From: CANJUD01 sp043750035
GTDB taxonomy: Bacteria; Bacteroidota; Bacteroidia; UKL13-3
Length of the DNA: 19,713 nt
Direction: 5' to 3'
Assembly (NCBI GenBank): GCA_043750035.1
Contig: JAYVCI010000281.1
Coordinates: 1 to 19,713, forward strand
In this document: positions 13,925 to 19,713 of the stretch, piece after piece
Numbering within the stretch: the stretch's first letter is position 1
How the letters are laid out: each line of letters begins with the position of its first letter
Notes under the pieces: generated by a model
Database searches by the model: none
Told to the model about the DNA's origin: nothing
The model's input: the letters and a program-made list of their open reading frames with translations, nothing else
Made by a program: the position numbers and the translations under genes

Positions 13925-14620
13925 CTAGTTTTGAGCCACTGCTTTCTTTTGTTCGTTGTTATTAGAAACAGCAACTAATTTTTTGTACTCGTCAATATAA
14001 GCCAAGTGCAAATCCTTTAATTTTTTAATAAGAAGGGTCCTTTCAGCAGCCATCATTTGTGGCGAACCAGCAGGGTTTTTCTTGAAATCATGTTTAGCAT
14101 ACGATGCAGCAATTGCTTTTGAAGCAGCTTGATAGGTTAAACCATTTGTAGTACGCATCAATTCAATTTGGCTTTTTAAACTGTTAGCCGAAAGGAACGA
14201 ACGAAACTGATTATATAAGGAAACCGAATCCATTTTCATTTCTACATTATACTCTAAATCTGTATCAAAACTAAGCATAATAATGGAAGGCAATTTAATT
14301 ACCCCGTATTTTTTAGCTATAGATTTTCCTTTGCCCACAAGCACATTGGCCTCCATACAAATAAAGTTGCCTTTTGCCCAGTTCGCAAATTCGGGTTTGC
14401 TGGCTATTTGGCGTGTAAATGTTCTGCTCGAATAACACTTACTTGAGTGAACGTATAACAAAAGTGGTTTACGTTCCAACTTTGCTGAGCTTTTGGCCTT
14501 AGCCAAATTGCAAGGCATCATAAAACTTAAAGGGTTTCTAGGTGCTGCTGCTGAACTAATTGCAGGTGCAATTAATGTAACTAAGAAAAGTACGATAGTA
14601 ATGTGTAATGATTTTTTCAT
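13925..14620 (-). CDS. Exported thioredoxin-fold protein with a single-Cys active site
   Basis: A 231-residue protein with a signal peptide (about 1-25, ending SSAAA). Residues ~38-140 have the thioredoxin-like order: a KAKSSAKLERKPLLLYVHSSKCYSSRTF stretch, where DsbD/thioredoxin_7 proteins carry CxxC; KPEFANWAKGNFICMEANV; and the cis-Pro segment VIKLPSIIML. Only Cys62 of the expected pair is present (CYSS, Ser65 in place of the second Cys), so it cannot run a normal dithiol cycle. It may instead act as an isomerase-like, glutathione-like or binding protein. The last ~90 residues are helical, Lys/Ala-rich and unlike thioredoxin. The gene is monocistronic, bounded by its own terminator. Confidence 0.75.
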   Translation of the reverse strand: MKKSLHITIVLFLVTLIAPAISSAAAPRNPLSFMMPCNLAKAKSSAKLERKPLLLYVHSSKCYSSRTFTRQIASKPEFANWAKGNFICMEANVLVGKGKSIAKKYGVIKLPSIIMLSFDTDLEYNVEMKMDSVSLYNQFRSFLSANSLKSQIELMRTTNGLTYQAASKAIAASYAKHDFKKNPAGSPQMMAAERTLLIKKLKDLHLAYIDEYKKLVAVSNNNEQKKAVAQN

Positions 14621-14914
14621 GATAGTATGTGATTTGGTTTCTGGTACAAAGTTGCAGGTATATCAAATTTGGAATTATACAATGATATAAATTTTCTTAC
14701 ACCCATTTTTGACGGGGATTTATAGAGTTACACCAACACCTTTCCCCGCCAAATTTAGTTTAAGGGAATAAATGAAGTGCCTCCGAGAATCAATTTCTTA
14801 CATACTGTAAGATTGGGTAAGGCGATTTTTGAAATGATTTTCATCATAATTTAAAGATGATTGGTATCATGAATTGAATAAAAGTCAACAAAAATTGCCC
14901 AAAAGCAGAAAGTG
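14621..14914. other. Intergenic gap without a recognisable gene
   Basis: About 290 bp between the thioredoxin-like gene and the hydrolase gene. I see no coding region, RNA gene or terminator with a T-run. A GCAACTTTG element about 30 bp before the thioredoxin-like ATG only partly resembles a -7 element. Confidence 0.5.
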
Positions 14915-15802
14915 CTATTTTGTGATTTGCTCATTGAAGAATGTAAGGATAGGTTGTGTTTCCTGCTCCCAAAACTTATAATCGTGCTTGCCGGGCAAAT
15001 ATCTTGTTTCAACTATTTGATTGGGATGTTGTTCTTTAAGTTTCTTTTCAAGCCACCTGCTCTGAGAAATAGGAATAAGCGGGTCTTGCATGCCATGACC
15101 GATAAACGTGGGAATATTTAGGTTGCTTATCTCTGTTACCACATTGTCAGTTCGCCACATTTGTGGGAATTGTTGGTACGGTCCATACGTGGCTATAAAA
15201 ACCAAATCCATTGGCAATGTGGTTTGGTCATAGTCTCCTGACAATAATGCACAAGCTTTAAATAGCTTTGGATTGTCCTCCACAACCAATCCAGAGCCAT
15301 GTGCCCCGGTTGATAATCCCATAATGAAATTGTTTTGATCAGGTTTCAGTATTCCAAAACTGTCTTGCAGGTATTTAATTAAGGTATCAGTTAACCATCT
15401 GCGGGTAAGGGTTTTTCGCATTTTGTCCCAGGTCTGGGGATAGAACCGTGTGGCATATATACTTTCTCCCATCTCAGGCATAATAAGGGCAAACCCTTGC
15501 TGCAAAGCTTTCTGGCAAAGCGTGGTTTGATTACACCAATCATATCGCGGAAAGTTCCAACCTGGTAATATCATGATGTATCCTTTTACACTGTCTGGGA
15601 ATTTGAGGTCCACTTTTACTCCATAAAGTTCTATGGTTTGGCTTTTTGTTTCTTTATATAAGGAGTGGACTTTGGTTTCATTTACTGTTTGTGCAGAATC
15701 AGGATTTGATTTTAATGGGCGTTCGATAGTGCTGGTTGTGTTTTTGCAAGCCAAATTAAATATAAGCGTAAATATGGATAGGTAAAACATTGGCCCTTGC
15801 AT
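14915..15802 (-). CDS. Lipoprotein alpha/beta hydrolase (esterase-like)
   Basis: A 295-residue protein with a short lipoprotein signal (lipobox FNLAC, Cys19). The Met at residue 5 (ATG at 15790) is an equally good or better start, giving a more compact signal peptide. The hydrolase domain shows the expected catalytic triad: Ser164 in the nucleophile elbow MGLSTGAHG, Asp240 in GHGMQDPLIP and His273 in PGKHDYKFW. An oxyanion-type MILPGWNFPRYDWC stretch lies near residue 76. The fold is a serine hydrolase of the esterase/peptidase type; the substrate is unknown. Anchoring in the envelope suggests action on an external or periplasmic ester. It is transcribed divergently from the ABC exporter across a 67-bp gap. 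Confidence 0.85.
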   Translation of the reverse strand: MQGPMFYLSIFTLIFNLACKNTTSTIERPLKSNPDSAQTVNETKVHSLYKETKSQTIELYGVKVDLKFPDSVKGYIMILPGWNFPRYDWCNQTTLCQKALQQGFALIMPEMGESIYATRFYPQTWDKMRKTLTRRWLTDTLIKYLQDSFGILKPDQNNFIMGLSTGAHGSGLVVEDNPKLFKACALLSGDYDQTTLPMDLVFIATYGPYQQFPQMWRTDNVVTEISNLNIPTFIGHGMQDPLIPISQSRWLEKKLKEQHPNQIVETRYLPGKHDYKFWEQETQPILTFFNEQITK

Positions 15803-15830
15803 TTATGTTGTTGTTAAAAAATTATCACAG

Positions 15831-15863
15831 CAAAGGTGGCACCACGGGGTTTATTTTTGCAAA
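15831..15863 (-). promoter_or_regulatory. Possible promoter of the lipoprotein hydrolase gene
   Basis: On the minus strand TTTG (15863-15860) lies 21 nt before CACCTTTG (15838-15831). The latter is one base off TAnnTTTG, and the implied leader is about 23 nt. It overlaps the -7 element of the divergent ABC gene, so the two promoters would compete. Confidence 0.35.
15852..15859 (+). promoter_or_regulatory. Possible -7 element of the ABC exporter gene
   Basis: TATTTTTG fits TAnnTTTG and ends ten bases before the ATG at 15870, implying a leader of only a few nt. No -33 TTTG at standard spacing is seen. Confidence 0.4.
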
Positions 15864-15869
15864 CCAAAT

Positions 15870-17591
15870 ATGAACAGACCCTTCAAACATCTCAACAAAT
15901 ATTTCTGGCAGTATCGCAGGCCTTTTGTATTGGGAGTTATATTTGTTGGGCTGGCAAATATTTTTGCGGTGTACCAAGCAGTATATGTTCGTGAGGCTTT
16001 TAACGCATTGGCCGATGGAAGTGCGGCAGCAAATATTTGGCTGTTTACAGGAATCATTTTTGGTTCGGCTATTATACGCGGTATATTTATGTATATGATG
16101 CGGCAGTCATTAATTGTAATGTCGCGGAATATTGAGTATGATTTGAAGAACGAGATCTATGCCCAGTACCAAAAACTGGATTTTGCATTTTATAAAACTC
16201 ATTATACGGGCGATTTGATGAACCGCATCAGTGAAGATGTGGGACGTGTGCGAATGTATGTTGGCCCCGCTATTATGTATCTGGTAAATATGCTCACCAT
16301 GTTTGTGGTGGTTATCAGTTCCATGTTTACGGTAAATGCGGAATTGGCATTATATGTATTGGCCCCGCTGCCCATACTTTCCATCTCCGTATATTTTATA
16401 AACAATACTATTAATAAACGCAGCGACAGGCTTCAAAGTAAACTTAGCGACCTCAGTACTTTTGTGCAAGAAACTTTTAGCGGATTGCGTGTTGTAAAAG
16501 CATTTGCCAAACAAAGTGCTATGGGAAAGAGTTTTGAAAGAGAAGCCCACGACTATAGAAATAAATCATTGCACTTGGCCATGGTCGATGCACTTTGGTT
16601 TCCGTTAATGTTATTATTGGTGGGGCTCAGTTCCATCTTTACGGTATATATAGGTGGCCTAAAGGTAATGGACGGAAGTATTGGTATTGGAACCATCGCC
16701 GAGTTTATTATATATATAACCATGCTCACTTTCCCGGTGGCCATGTTGGGGTGGTTAACATCTACCACGCAAAGAGCAGCAGCATCGCAGGTGCGTATCA
16801 ATGAATTTTTGCATACAGTTCCTGTTATACAAAATCCGCAGCCTGATGCATCTTTTACTTTTGAAACTGAAATAAAATTTAAGAATGTATCTTTTGCTTA
16901 TCCCGATAAAAACTATAATGCTTTAACAGATATAAGTTTTAAACTCACCCAAGGCAAATCATTGGGAATACTGGGACATACCGGAAGTGGAAAAACTACA
17001 ATCTGTCAATTGTTATTGCGATTGATGGATCCCACAAATGGTAATATATATATAGATGGAAAACCACTTGATAAAATAAATTTAGATGCCTATAGACAAA
17101 CAGTAGGCTATGTTCCCCAAGATGTGTTTTTATTCAGTGATACTTTGCGAAACAATATAGCTTTTGGTAAAGAAAAACTGGATGATGCTATTATAGTACA
17201 AGCTGCAAAAGAAGCGGCATTATATGATACCATAGAAGCGATGCCCGATAGGTTTGAAACACTGATAGGCGAACGTGGAATCACCCTCAGTGGGGGCCAG
17301 AAGCAACGTCTCAGCATAGCTCGTGCCCTTGCCATGGACCCAAAACTATTGGTATTCGATGATTGCCTAAGTGCCGTTGATACACATACCGAACAACAGA
17401 TTATTGACGGACTAAAAAGTGCAGCCCAAGGTAAAATGGCTTTAATAGTTTCTCACCGCCCATCGGGTATTATGCATTGTGATGAGATATTGGTATTGGA
17501 AAATGGAAGTATTATAGAAAGGGGGAATCATAAAAGTTTGTTGGAGATGGGTGGAAGGTATGCTAAGATGGTGGAGGAGGTGGGGGAATGA
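15870..17591 (+). CDS. ABCB-type (MsbA/MdlA-like) ABC exporter half-transporter
   Basis: A 573-residue inner-membrane protein with the exporter transmembrane domain (about 15-305, six helices; the intracellular-loop motif FYKTHYTGDLMNRISED is at about 107-123) fused to an ATPase domain (about 335-573). ATPase motifs are Walker A GHTGSGKTT (from 369), the Q-loop VPQDV, the signature LSGGQ (473-477), Walker B LLVFDD (Asp497) and H-loop His529. The residue after Walker B, normally the catalytic Glu, is Asp498, as in the degenerate half of heterodimeric exporters and in MdlA/YheI-like proteins. No partner half-transporter is encoded within the window. Such proteins move lipids, peptides or drugs outward; the substrate cannot be read from the sequence. 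The gene appears monocistronic and divergent from the hydrolase gene. Confidence 0.95.
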   Translation: MNRPFKHLNKYFWQYRRPFVLGVIFVGLANIFAVYQAVYVREAFNALADGSAAANIWLFTGIIFGSAIIRGIFMYMMRQSLIVMSRNIEYDLKNEIYAQYQKLDFAFYKTHYTGDLMNRISEDVGRVRMYVGPAIMYLVNMLTMFVVVISSMFTVNAELALYVLAPLPILSISVYFINNTINKRSDRLQSKLSDLSTFVQETFSGLRVVKAFAKQSAMGKSFEREAHDYRNKSLHLAMVDALWFPLMLLLVGLSSIFTVYIGGLKVMDGSIGIGTIAEFIIYITMLTFPVAMLGWLTSTTQRAAASQVRINEFLHTVPVIQNPQPDASFTFETEIKFKNVSFAYPDKNYNALTDISFKLTQGKSLGILGHTGSGKTTICQLLLRLMDPTNGNIYIDGKPLDKINLDAYRQTVGYVPQDVFLFSDTLRNNIAFGKEKLDDAIIVQAAKEAALYDTIEAMPDRFETLIGERGITLSGGQKQRLSIARALAMDPKLLVFDDCLSAVDTHTEQQIIDGLKSAAQGKMALIVSHRPSGIMHCDEILVLENGSIIERGNHKSLLEMGGRYAKMVEEVGE

Positions 17592-17603
17592 TATATAAAA
17601 GAT

Positions 17604-17812
17604 GCGTAACCCAACAAAAAAATTCTTATAAACTTTGTATTAACCCGATAGGGTAAACAACCTAGTCCCGAATTTTTTTTTGATAACGGTTTCGGGCTTT
17701 GCGTTGGTGGGCTTTTCAGCACAAATGTTCATTCGGAGAACTAAACTTTCTGTAACCACAAAATTGTCTGCGGAGCAAGAAACCCCGCCTATTGCAAATG
17801 TGCTGTTATGCG
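17604..17812. other. Noncoding cassette-boundary-like element (element A)
   Basis: About 210 bp between the ABC gene and the convergent membrane-protein gene, richer in GC than its surroundings. It is bounded by near-inverted ends GCGTAAC (17604-17610) and GTTATGC (17805-17811) and contains an inner inverted pair CAGCACAAATG (17717-17727) / CAAATGTGCTG (17795-17805; 9 of 11 match). A 63-codon minus-strand frame crosses it but shows no protein-like features. The ends and nested inverted arms resemble an attC-type recombination site downstream of a cassette gene; this is a structural guess. Confidence 0.35.
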
Positions 17813-17847
17813 TTCGTGCTAATGTGTCCATGTTGTTCGTTTGTCTT

Positions 17848-18558
17848 TTATAATGTTGTCACCATCCATTTTGCGAAACTTTGCCAAAGGTCAGTGTTCG
17901 GAAAAAATATAATTAAAATGTTAGGAATTAACCAAATGATGAAAGCAATGGTATAAGGATTAATTCTGAACTGTTTCTTCTTTACCCGATCATAAATAAT
18001 TAAACTAACAAATGCAATTAAAGTAGTCAATGTCACAAGTGCTAATGCAGCAAAAAAGTCCATGCCGAACCATGTGATAAAAATTCTGGCGTAGCCTGGT
18101 CCAGCCACAACAATACCTGTTGCAATTATGTATCTCATGTGCTTAGCCGTTTCTCTTGTGTTAAGGATAGCCAAGATGTAAAAAATTAGAAAAGGAATGG
18201 CATCAGTAGTAGGGGCAAAGGTGAAAGCAAGACATTCATTTTGAGGTATTCCATCACTAACCATTCTCAGGTATTGGTTTCTGTAAACCAAGAGCATTGA
18301 AATGAACATAAGAGGCACAAGAAAGTATGAGAACTTACCGATTAGTCTGTGTATCTCAAATTTCTTTTTATGTATCAAAATAGGCTGCACTATCAGCATT
18401 GTCAGATACATTATCAGAGCAGCGACATGAAGGTGATGAATATTTTTAATTCCGGGGAAGTCCGGCACTAGCGAAAAATATTTCTTGTAAAATCCAACGA
18501 AAGTCATAGCAGCAATTATGACAAAGAGATAGACTATATTCTTATATCCTTTTTCCAT
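17848..18558 (-). CDS. Multi-pass membrane protein with conserved His (DUF2306-like pattern)
   Basis: A 236-residue, very hydrophobic protein with about six or seven transmembrane helices and no signal peptide beyond the first helix. Conserved-looking features are IHHLHVAA at 41-48, just at the start of helix 2, then the loop KKKFEIHRLIGKFSY (His70) and a later FAPTTDAIPFLIFY segment. Paired His plus an HRLIGK loop recall DUF2306-type and related putative heme-binding membrane proteins, but I cannot confirm heme ligands. The gene stands alone, with both sides occupied by noncoding DNA bearing an exact 9-bp inverted pair (17805-17813 and 18627-18635). That layout suggests a single-gene mobile cassette. 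No convincing promoter is visible. Confidence 0.7.
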   Translation of the reverse strand: MEKGYKNIVYLFVIIAAMTFVGFYKKYFSLVPDFPGIKNIHHLHVAALIMYLTMLIVQPILIHKKKFEIHRLIGKFSYFLVPLMFISMLLVYRNQYLRMVSDGIPQNECLAFTFAPTTDAIPFLIFYILAILNTRETAKHMRYIIATGIVVAGPGYARIFITWFGMDFFAALALVTLTTLIAFVSLIIYDRVKKKQFRINPYTIAFIIWLIPNILIIFFPNTDLWQSFAKWMVTTL

Positions 18559-18626
18559 AGTTATTTATTTTAATTTTCTGTTTGTTTCTTGCACATAAGT
18601 TTGAGTTTGCACAGTCGCCAAGCATG

Positions 18627-18711
18627 ACGCATAACTTGTTTATATGCGATAAAAACCTTCGGCTATCGTGCCATTTTGGGTCTATATGCGAAGGTTTGTA
18701 TCGGGTTGCAA
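18627..18711. other. attC/attI-like hairpin element (element B)
   Basis: A 15-bp inverted repeat with one mismatch (18647-18661 and 18689-18703; CGATAAAAACCTTCG arm) surrounds a 27-nt loop. On one side lies ACGCATAAC (18627-18635), on the other GTTGCAA (18705-18711). TATATGCGA occurs as a direct repeat at both arms. The element lies between a recombinase remnant and the membrane-protein gene. Long imperfect palindromes with short AAC/GTT ends are the general design of integron recombination sites. Confidence 0.45.
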
Positions 18712-18722
18712 GGTAGTATTTT

Positions 18723-18812
18723 TTACAAAGTATCAAATGGTGAAATGATTTTTTGGATTTCTTTATTGCTCACGTGGGTGTATATCTCGGTTGTCTTGCT
18801 GCTTTTCTGCCC
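18723..18812 (-). pseudogene. C-terminal fragment of a tyrosine recombinase/integrase
   Basis: The minus-strand frame ending at TAA (18723) encodes KSSKTTEIYTHVSNKEIQ, then KIISPFDTL. This is the classic C-terminus of Xer/IntI-like tyrosine recombinases, with the catalytic Tyr (codon 18782-18780) in IYTHVS and an IntI-like SPxD ending. Directly before it the conserved LGH reads QGQ, and further upstream the frame loses all resemblance to an integrase and enters GC-rich noncoding DNA. Only about 30 codons survive, so it is a dead fragment. It lies 12 bp from the attC/attI-like hairpin. Confidence 0.7.
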
Positions 18813-18911
18813 CTGGCAGCCGTCCTGCCGCTGCTTGGTCTCGTTATTTGAAACCGGGCCAGCCAGAGCCCGCCTTGTCGCCGTTTCACACACAAAAAAA
18901 CGCTGGCCCAC

Positions 18912-18945
18912 AATAAAAGCCCCCTTATAGCTATCGCGGGGGCTT
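18912..18945 (-). terminator. Intrinsic terminator of the XRE regulator gene
   Basis: On the minus strand an 8-bp GC-rich stem AAGCCCCC/GGGGGCTT (18945-18938 with 18924-18917, 13-nt loop) is followed by TTATTG. It is about 30 bp past the regulator stop. A looser T-run on the other strand might make it bidirectional. Confidence 0.75.
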
Positions 18946-18973
18946 CTTTTCACAGTGTACAAGGGCTACCCCA

Positions 18974-19285
18974 TCAACAGCTTTTCAGCCTCTCCTTTAT
19001 GTCCAGGGGGGCTTGGGGCCGCACCAGTTTGCGTAGCTCATGCCCTGCGGGCAGGTCGCTGCCATCGCCCTTCCAGCTAAAGAGGTCGTTTGGGGTGCAA
19101 TTGAGGGCTATACAGAGTTTCTCCAGTTGCTCCAGCCGAAGGCTGGCGTTGCGGTTGTGCAGCCATGCCGTGGCCGAGCCCTGGGGTATGCCCAGTTTCT
19201 GTACGTAGCGGTGGGGGGTGCTTATGTCTCGCAGTGCCATCATCCGTTTCAGGTGGGGCGGCTGCTTTTTGCTTCGGTGTTTCAT
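18974..19285 (-). CDS. XRE-family (Cro/CI-type) HTH transcriptional regulator
   Basis: A 103-residue DNA-binding protein. A basic N-terminus (MKHRSKKQPPH) precedes a five-helix HTH domain (about 15-70). The recognition region is GIPQGSATAWLHNRNASLRLEQ, followed by LEKLCIALNCTPNDLFSW, the typical helix 4/5 signature of Cro/CI and HTH_26 proteins. The last 30 residues are a Pro-rich tail with no effector domain, so it is a minimal phage- or plasmid-type repressor. The gene is distinctly GC-richer than the rest of the window (many GCC/CTG/CAG codons), a sign of horizontal transfer. A 21-bp repeat array begins about 45 bp upstream of the ATG and is the obvious candidate target, with autoregulation likely. 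No partner gene is seen. Confidence 0.88.
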   Translation of the reverse strand: MKHRSKKQPPHLKRMMALRDISTPHRYVQKLGIPQGSATAWLHNRNASLRLEQLEKLCIALNCTPNDLFSWKGDGSDLPAGHELRKLVRPQAPLDIKERLKSC

Positions 19286-19290
19286 GTGGG

Positions 19291-19298
19291 CAAATTTA
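19291..19298 (-). promoter_or_regulatory. Possible -7 element of the XRE regulator gene
   Basis: On the minus strand TAAATTTG fits TAnnTTTG and ends five bases before the ATG, so the transcript would be nearly leaderless. The -33 position is not clear; the repeat array begins about 30 bp further upstream. Confidence 0.35.
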
Positions 19299-19330
19299 GG
19301 CAGCAGTTCCCTATCTTTTTATGGTTAATC

Positions 19331-19519
19331 TGCTTTGCGTGGCTCAGTATATGTTTTGCGTGGTTTGTTACATGCTTTGCGTGGTAACTTATATGCTTCG
19401 TGTGGCTGTTTATATGCTTTGCGTGGTCGCTTACCTCTTCAGTGTGGCCTGTTATCTTAGTTGCGTGGCTTAGTGTATGCTTTGCGTGGCTGCTTACACG
19501 CTTTGCGTGTGCTGTTAAG
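19331..19519. repeat. Nine tandem degenerate 21-bp units (iteron/operator-like array)
   Basis: Nine consecutive units of exactly 21 bp start at 19331, 19352, 19373, 19394, 19415, 19436, 19457, 19478 and 19499 with no gap. The core is TGCTTTGCGTGG followed by a variable pair and TTA(T/C)A. Units 1, 3, 5 and 8 are nearest the consensus; 6 and 7 are most diverged, but the spacing is kept. The array lies upstream of the XRE regulator gene, which is transcribed away from it. A period of 21 bp equals two helical turns, which places every unit on the same face of the DNA. Confidence 0.9.
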
Positions 19520-19530
19520 GGGTAAGGGCC

Positions 19531-19577
19531 TGCCTGCCTGCCCGGCAGGTTTGGCCACCTGCCTGCCGGCAGGCAGG
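19531..19577. repeat. GC-rich palindromes of the CCTGCC/GGCAGG type
   Basis: A perfect 20-bp palindrome (CCTGCCTGCCGGCAGGCAGG, 19558-19577) follows a related imperfect one (CCTGCC-C-GGCAGG at 19537-19549, after further TGCC units). They stand out from the AT-rich background and look like mobile palindromic repeat units. Confidence 0.8.
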
Positions 19578-19620
19578 GAAGGGGTGCAACCTTTTCTGGA
19601 AGGTATTACCCTCTCCAACC

Positions 19621-19669
19621 CGAGACGATTTATAATCGTCTCGCACAGGGCTTGCGGTTTGCAACCGCA
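19621..19669. repeat. Two further perfect hairpins (REP-like)
   Basis: CGAGACGATT-TAT-AATCGTCTCG (19621-19643) is a perfect 10-bp stem with a 3-nt loop. Ten bases on, TGCGGTT-TGC-AACCGCA (19653-19669) is a perfect 7-bp stem with a 3-nt loop. Neither is followed by a T-run. The remaining bases to 19713 show nothing recognisable. Confidence 0.75.
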
Positions 19670-19713
19670 GTATACTCAATCTATCATATCCAACTCAATC
19701 AATCCTTTTCCGC

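Noticed and set aside
17640..17831. 63-codon minus-strand frame between the ABC gene and the membrane-protein gene
   Set aside because: No protein-like features; it crosses the inverted arms of element A and is better explained as noncoding.
18813..18962. Minus-strand start of a longer integrase ORF
   Set aside because: The frame is open, but upstream of about 18812 it has no integrase-like sequence and crosses the terminator hairpin.
19040..19387. Plus-strand frame with repeated CFAW heptads
   Set aside because: It is the antisense of the XRE gene running into the 21-bp array; the heptads arise because 21 bp is seven codons.
19331..19519. CRISPR array
   Set aside because: Units are contiguous and degenerate with no spacers, and no cas genes are present.

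Overview
The window is an AT-rich stretch (about 37-40% GC by eye) of a chromosome from the phylum Bacteroidota. The evidence is a secreted protein with a C-terminal type IX secretion (T9SS) sorting domain, Bacteroidota-type promoters (TTTG, a 19-20 nt spacer, then TAnnTTTG) ahead of rplU and efp, almost no Shine-Dalgarno sequences, and many signal-peptide or lipoprotein genes of types common in this phylum. I cannot name the genus.

Left part (1-2500, + strand): the 3' end of rpoN (sigma-54); an unusually AT-rich WD40-like gene; a short orphan 3' coding remnant; about 400 bases of repeats, including a chain of four alternately complementary arms and a REP-like cluster framed by a direct repeat; then the rplU-rpmA ribosomal operon with a clear promoter and a hairpin terminator.

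Middle (2536-15802, all - strand): an S41-type peptidase homologue whose nucleophile position is Gly; a ClC chloride transporter; a remnant of a small secreted protein ended by an interspersed GATAAC-type repeat; a T9SS-exported beta-helix protein; a TolB-like propeller; and a small lipoprotein. A housekeeping block follows: efp, ffh, a secreted DNA/RNA non-specific endonuclease with two zinc-finger-like C-terminal repeats, and an RlmL-like rRNA methyltransferase. Upstream of these lie a periplasmic thioredoxin-like protein and a lipoprotein alpha/beta hydrolase. Efp and Ffh serve translation and membrane targeting. Most of the other proteins work in or beyond the cell envelope.

Right part (15870-19713): a divergent ABCB-type exporter half-transporter, then a visibly accessory region. 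It holds a six- to seven-helix membrane protein gene bounded by an exact 9-bp inverted pair (GTTATGCGT / ACGCATAAC), an attC-like hairpin, a C-terminal fragment of a tyrosine recombinase that still carries the catalytic Tyr, and a GC-rich XRE-family regulator. A 189-bp array of nine degenerate 21-bp units sits directly upstream of the regulator, followed by strong palindromes. The most interesting possibilities are a decayed integron-like cassette locus at 17604-18812 and an iteron/operator-like array for the regulator at 19331-19519. Both are hypotheses drawn from sequence layout.
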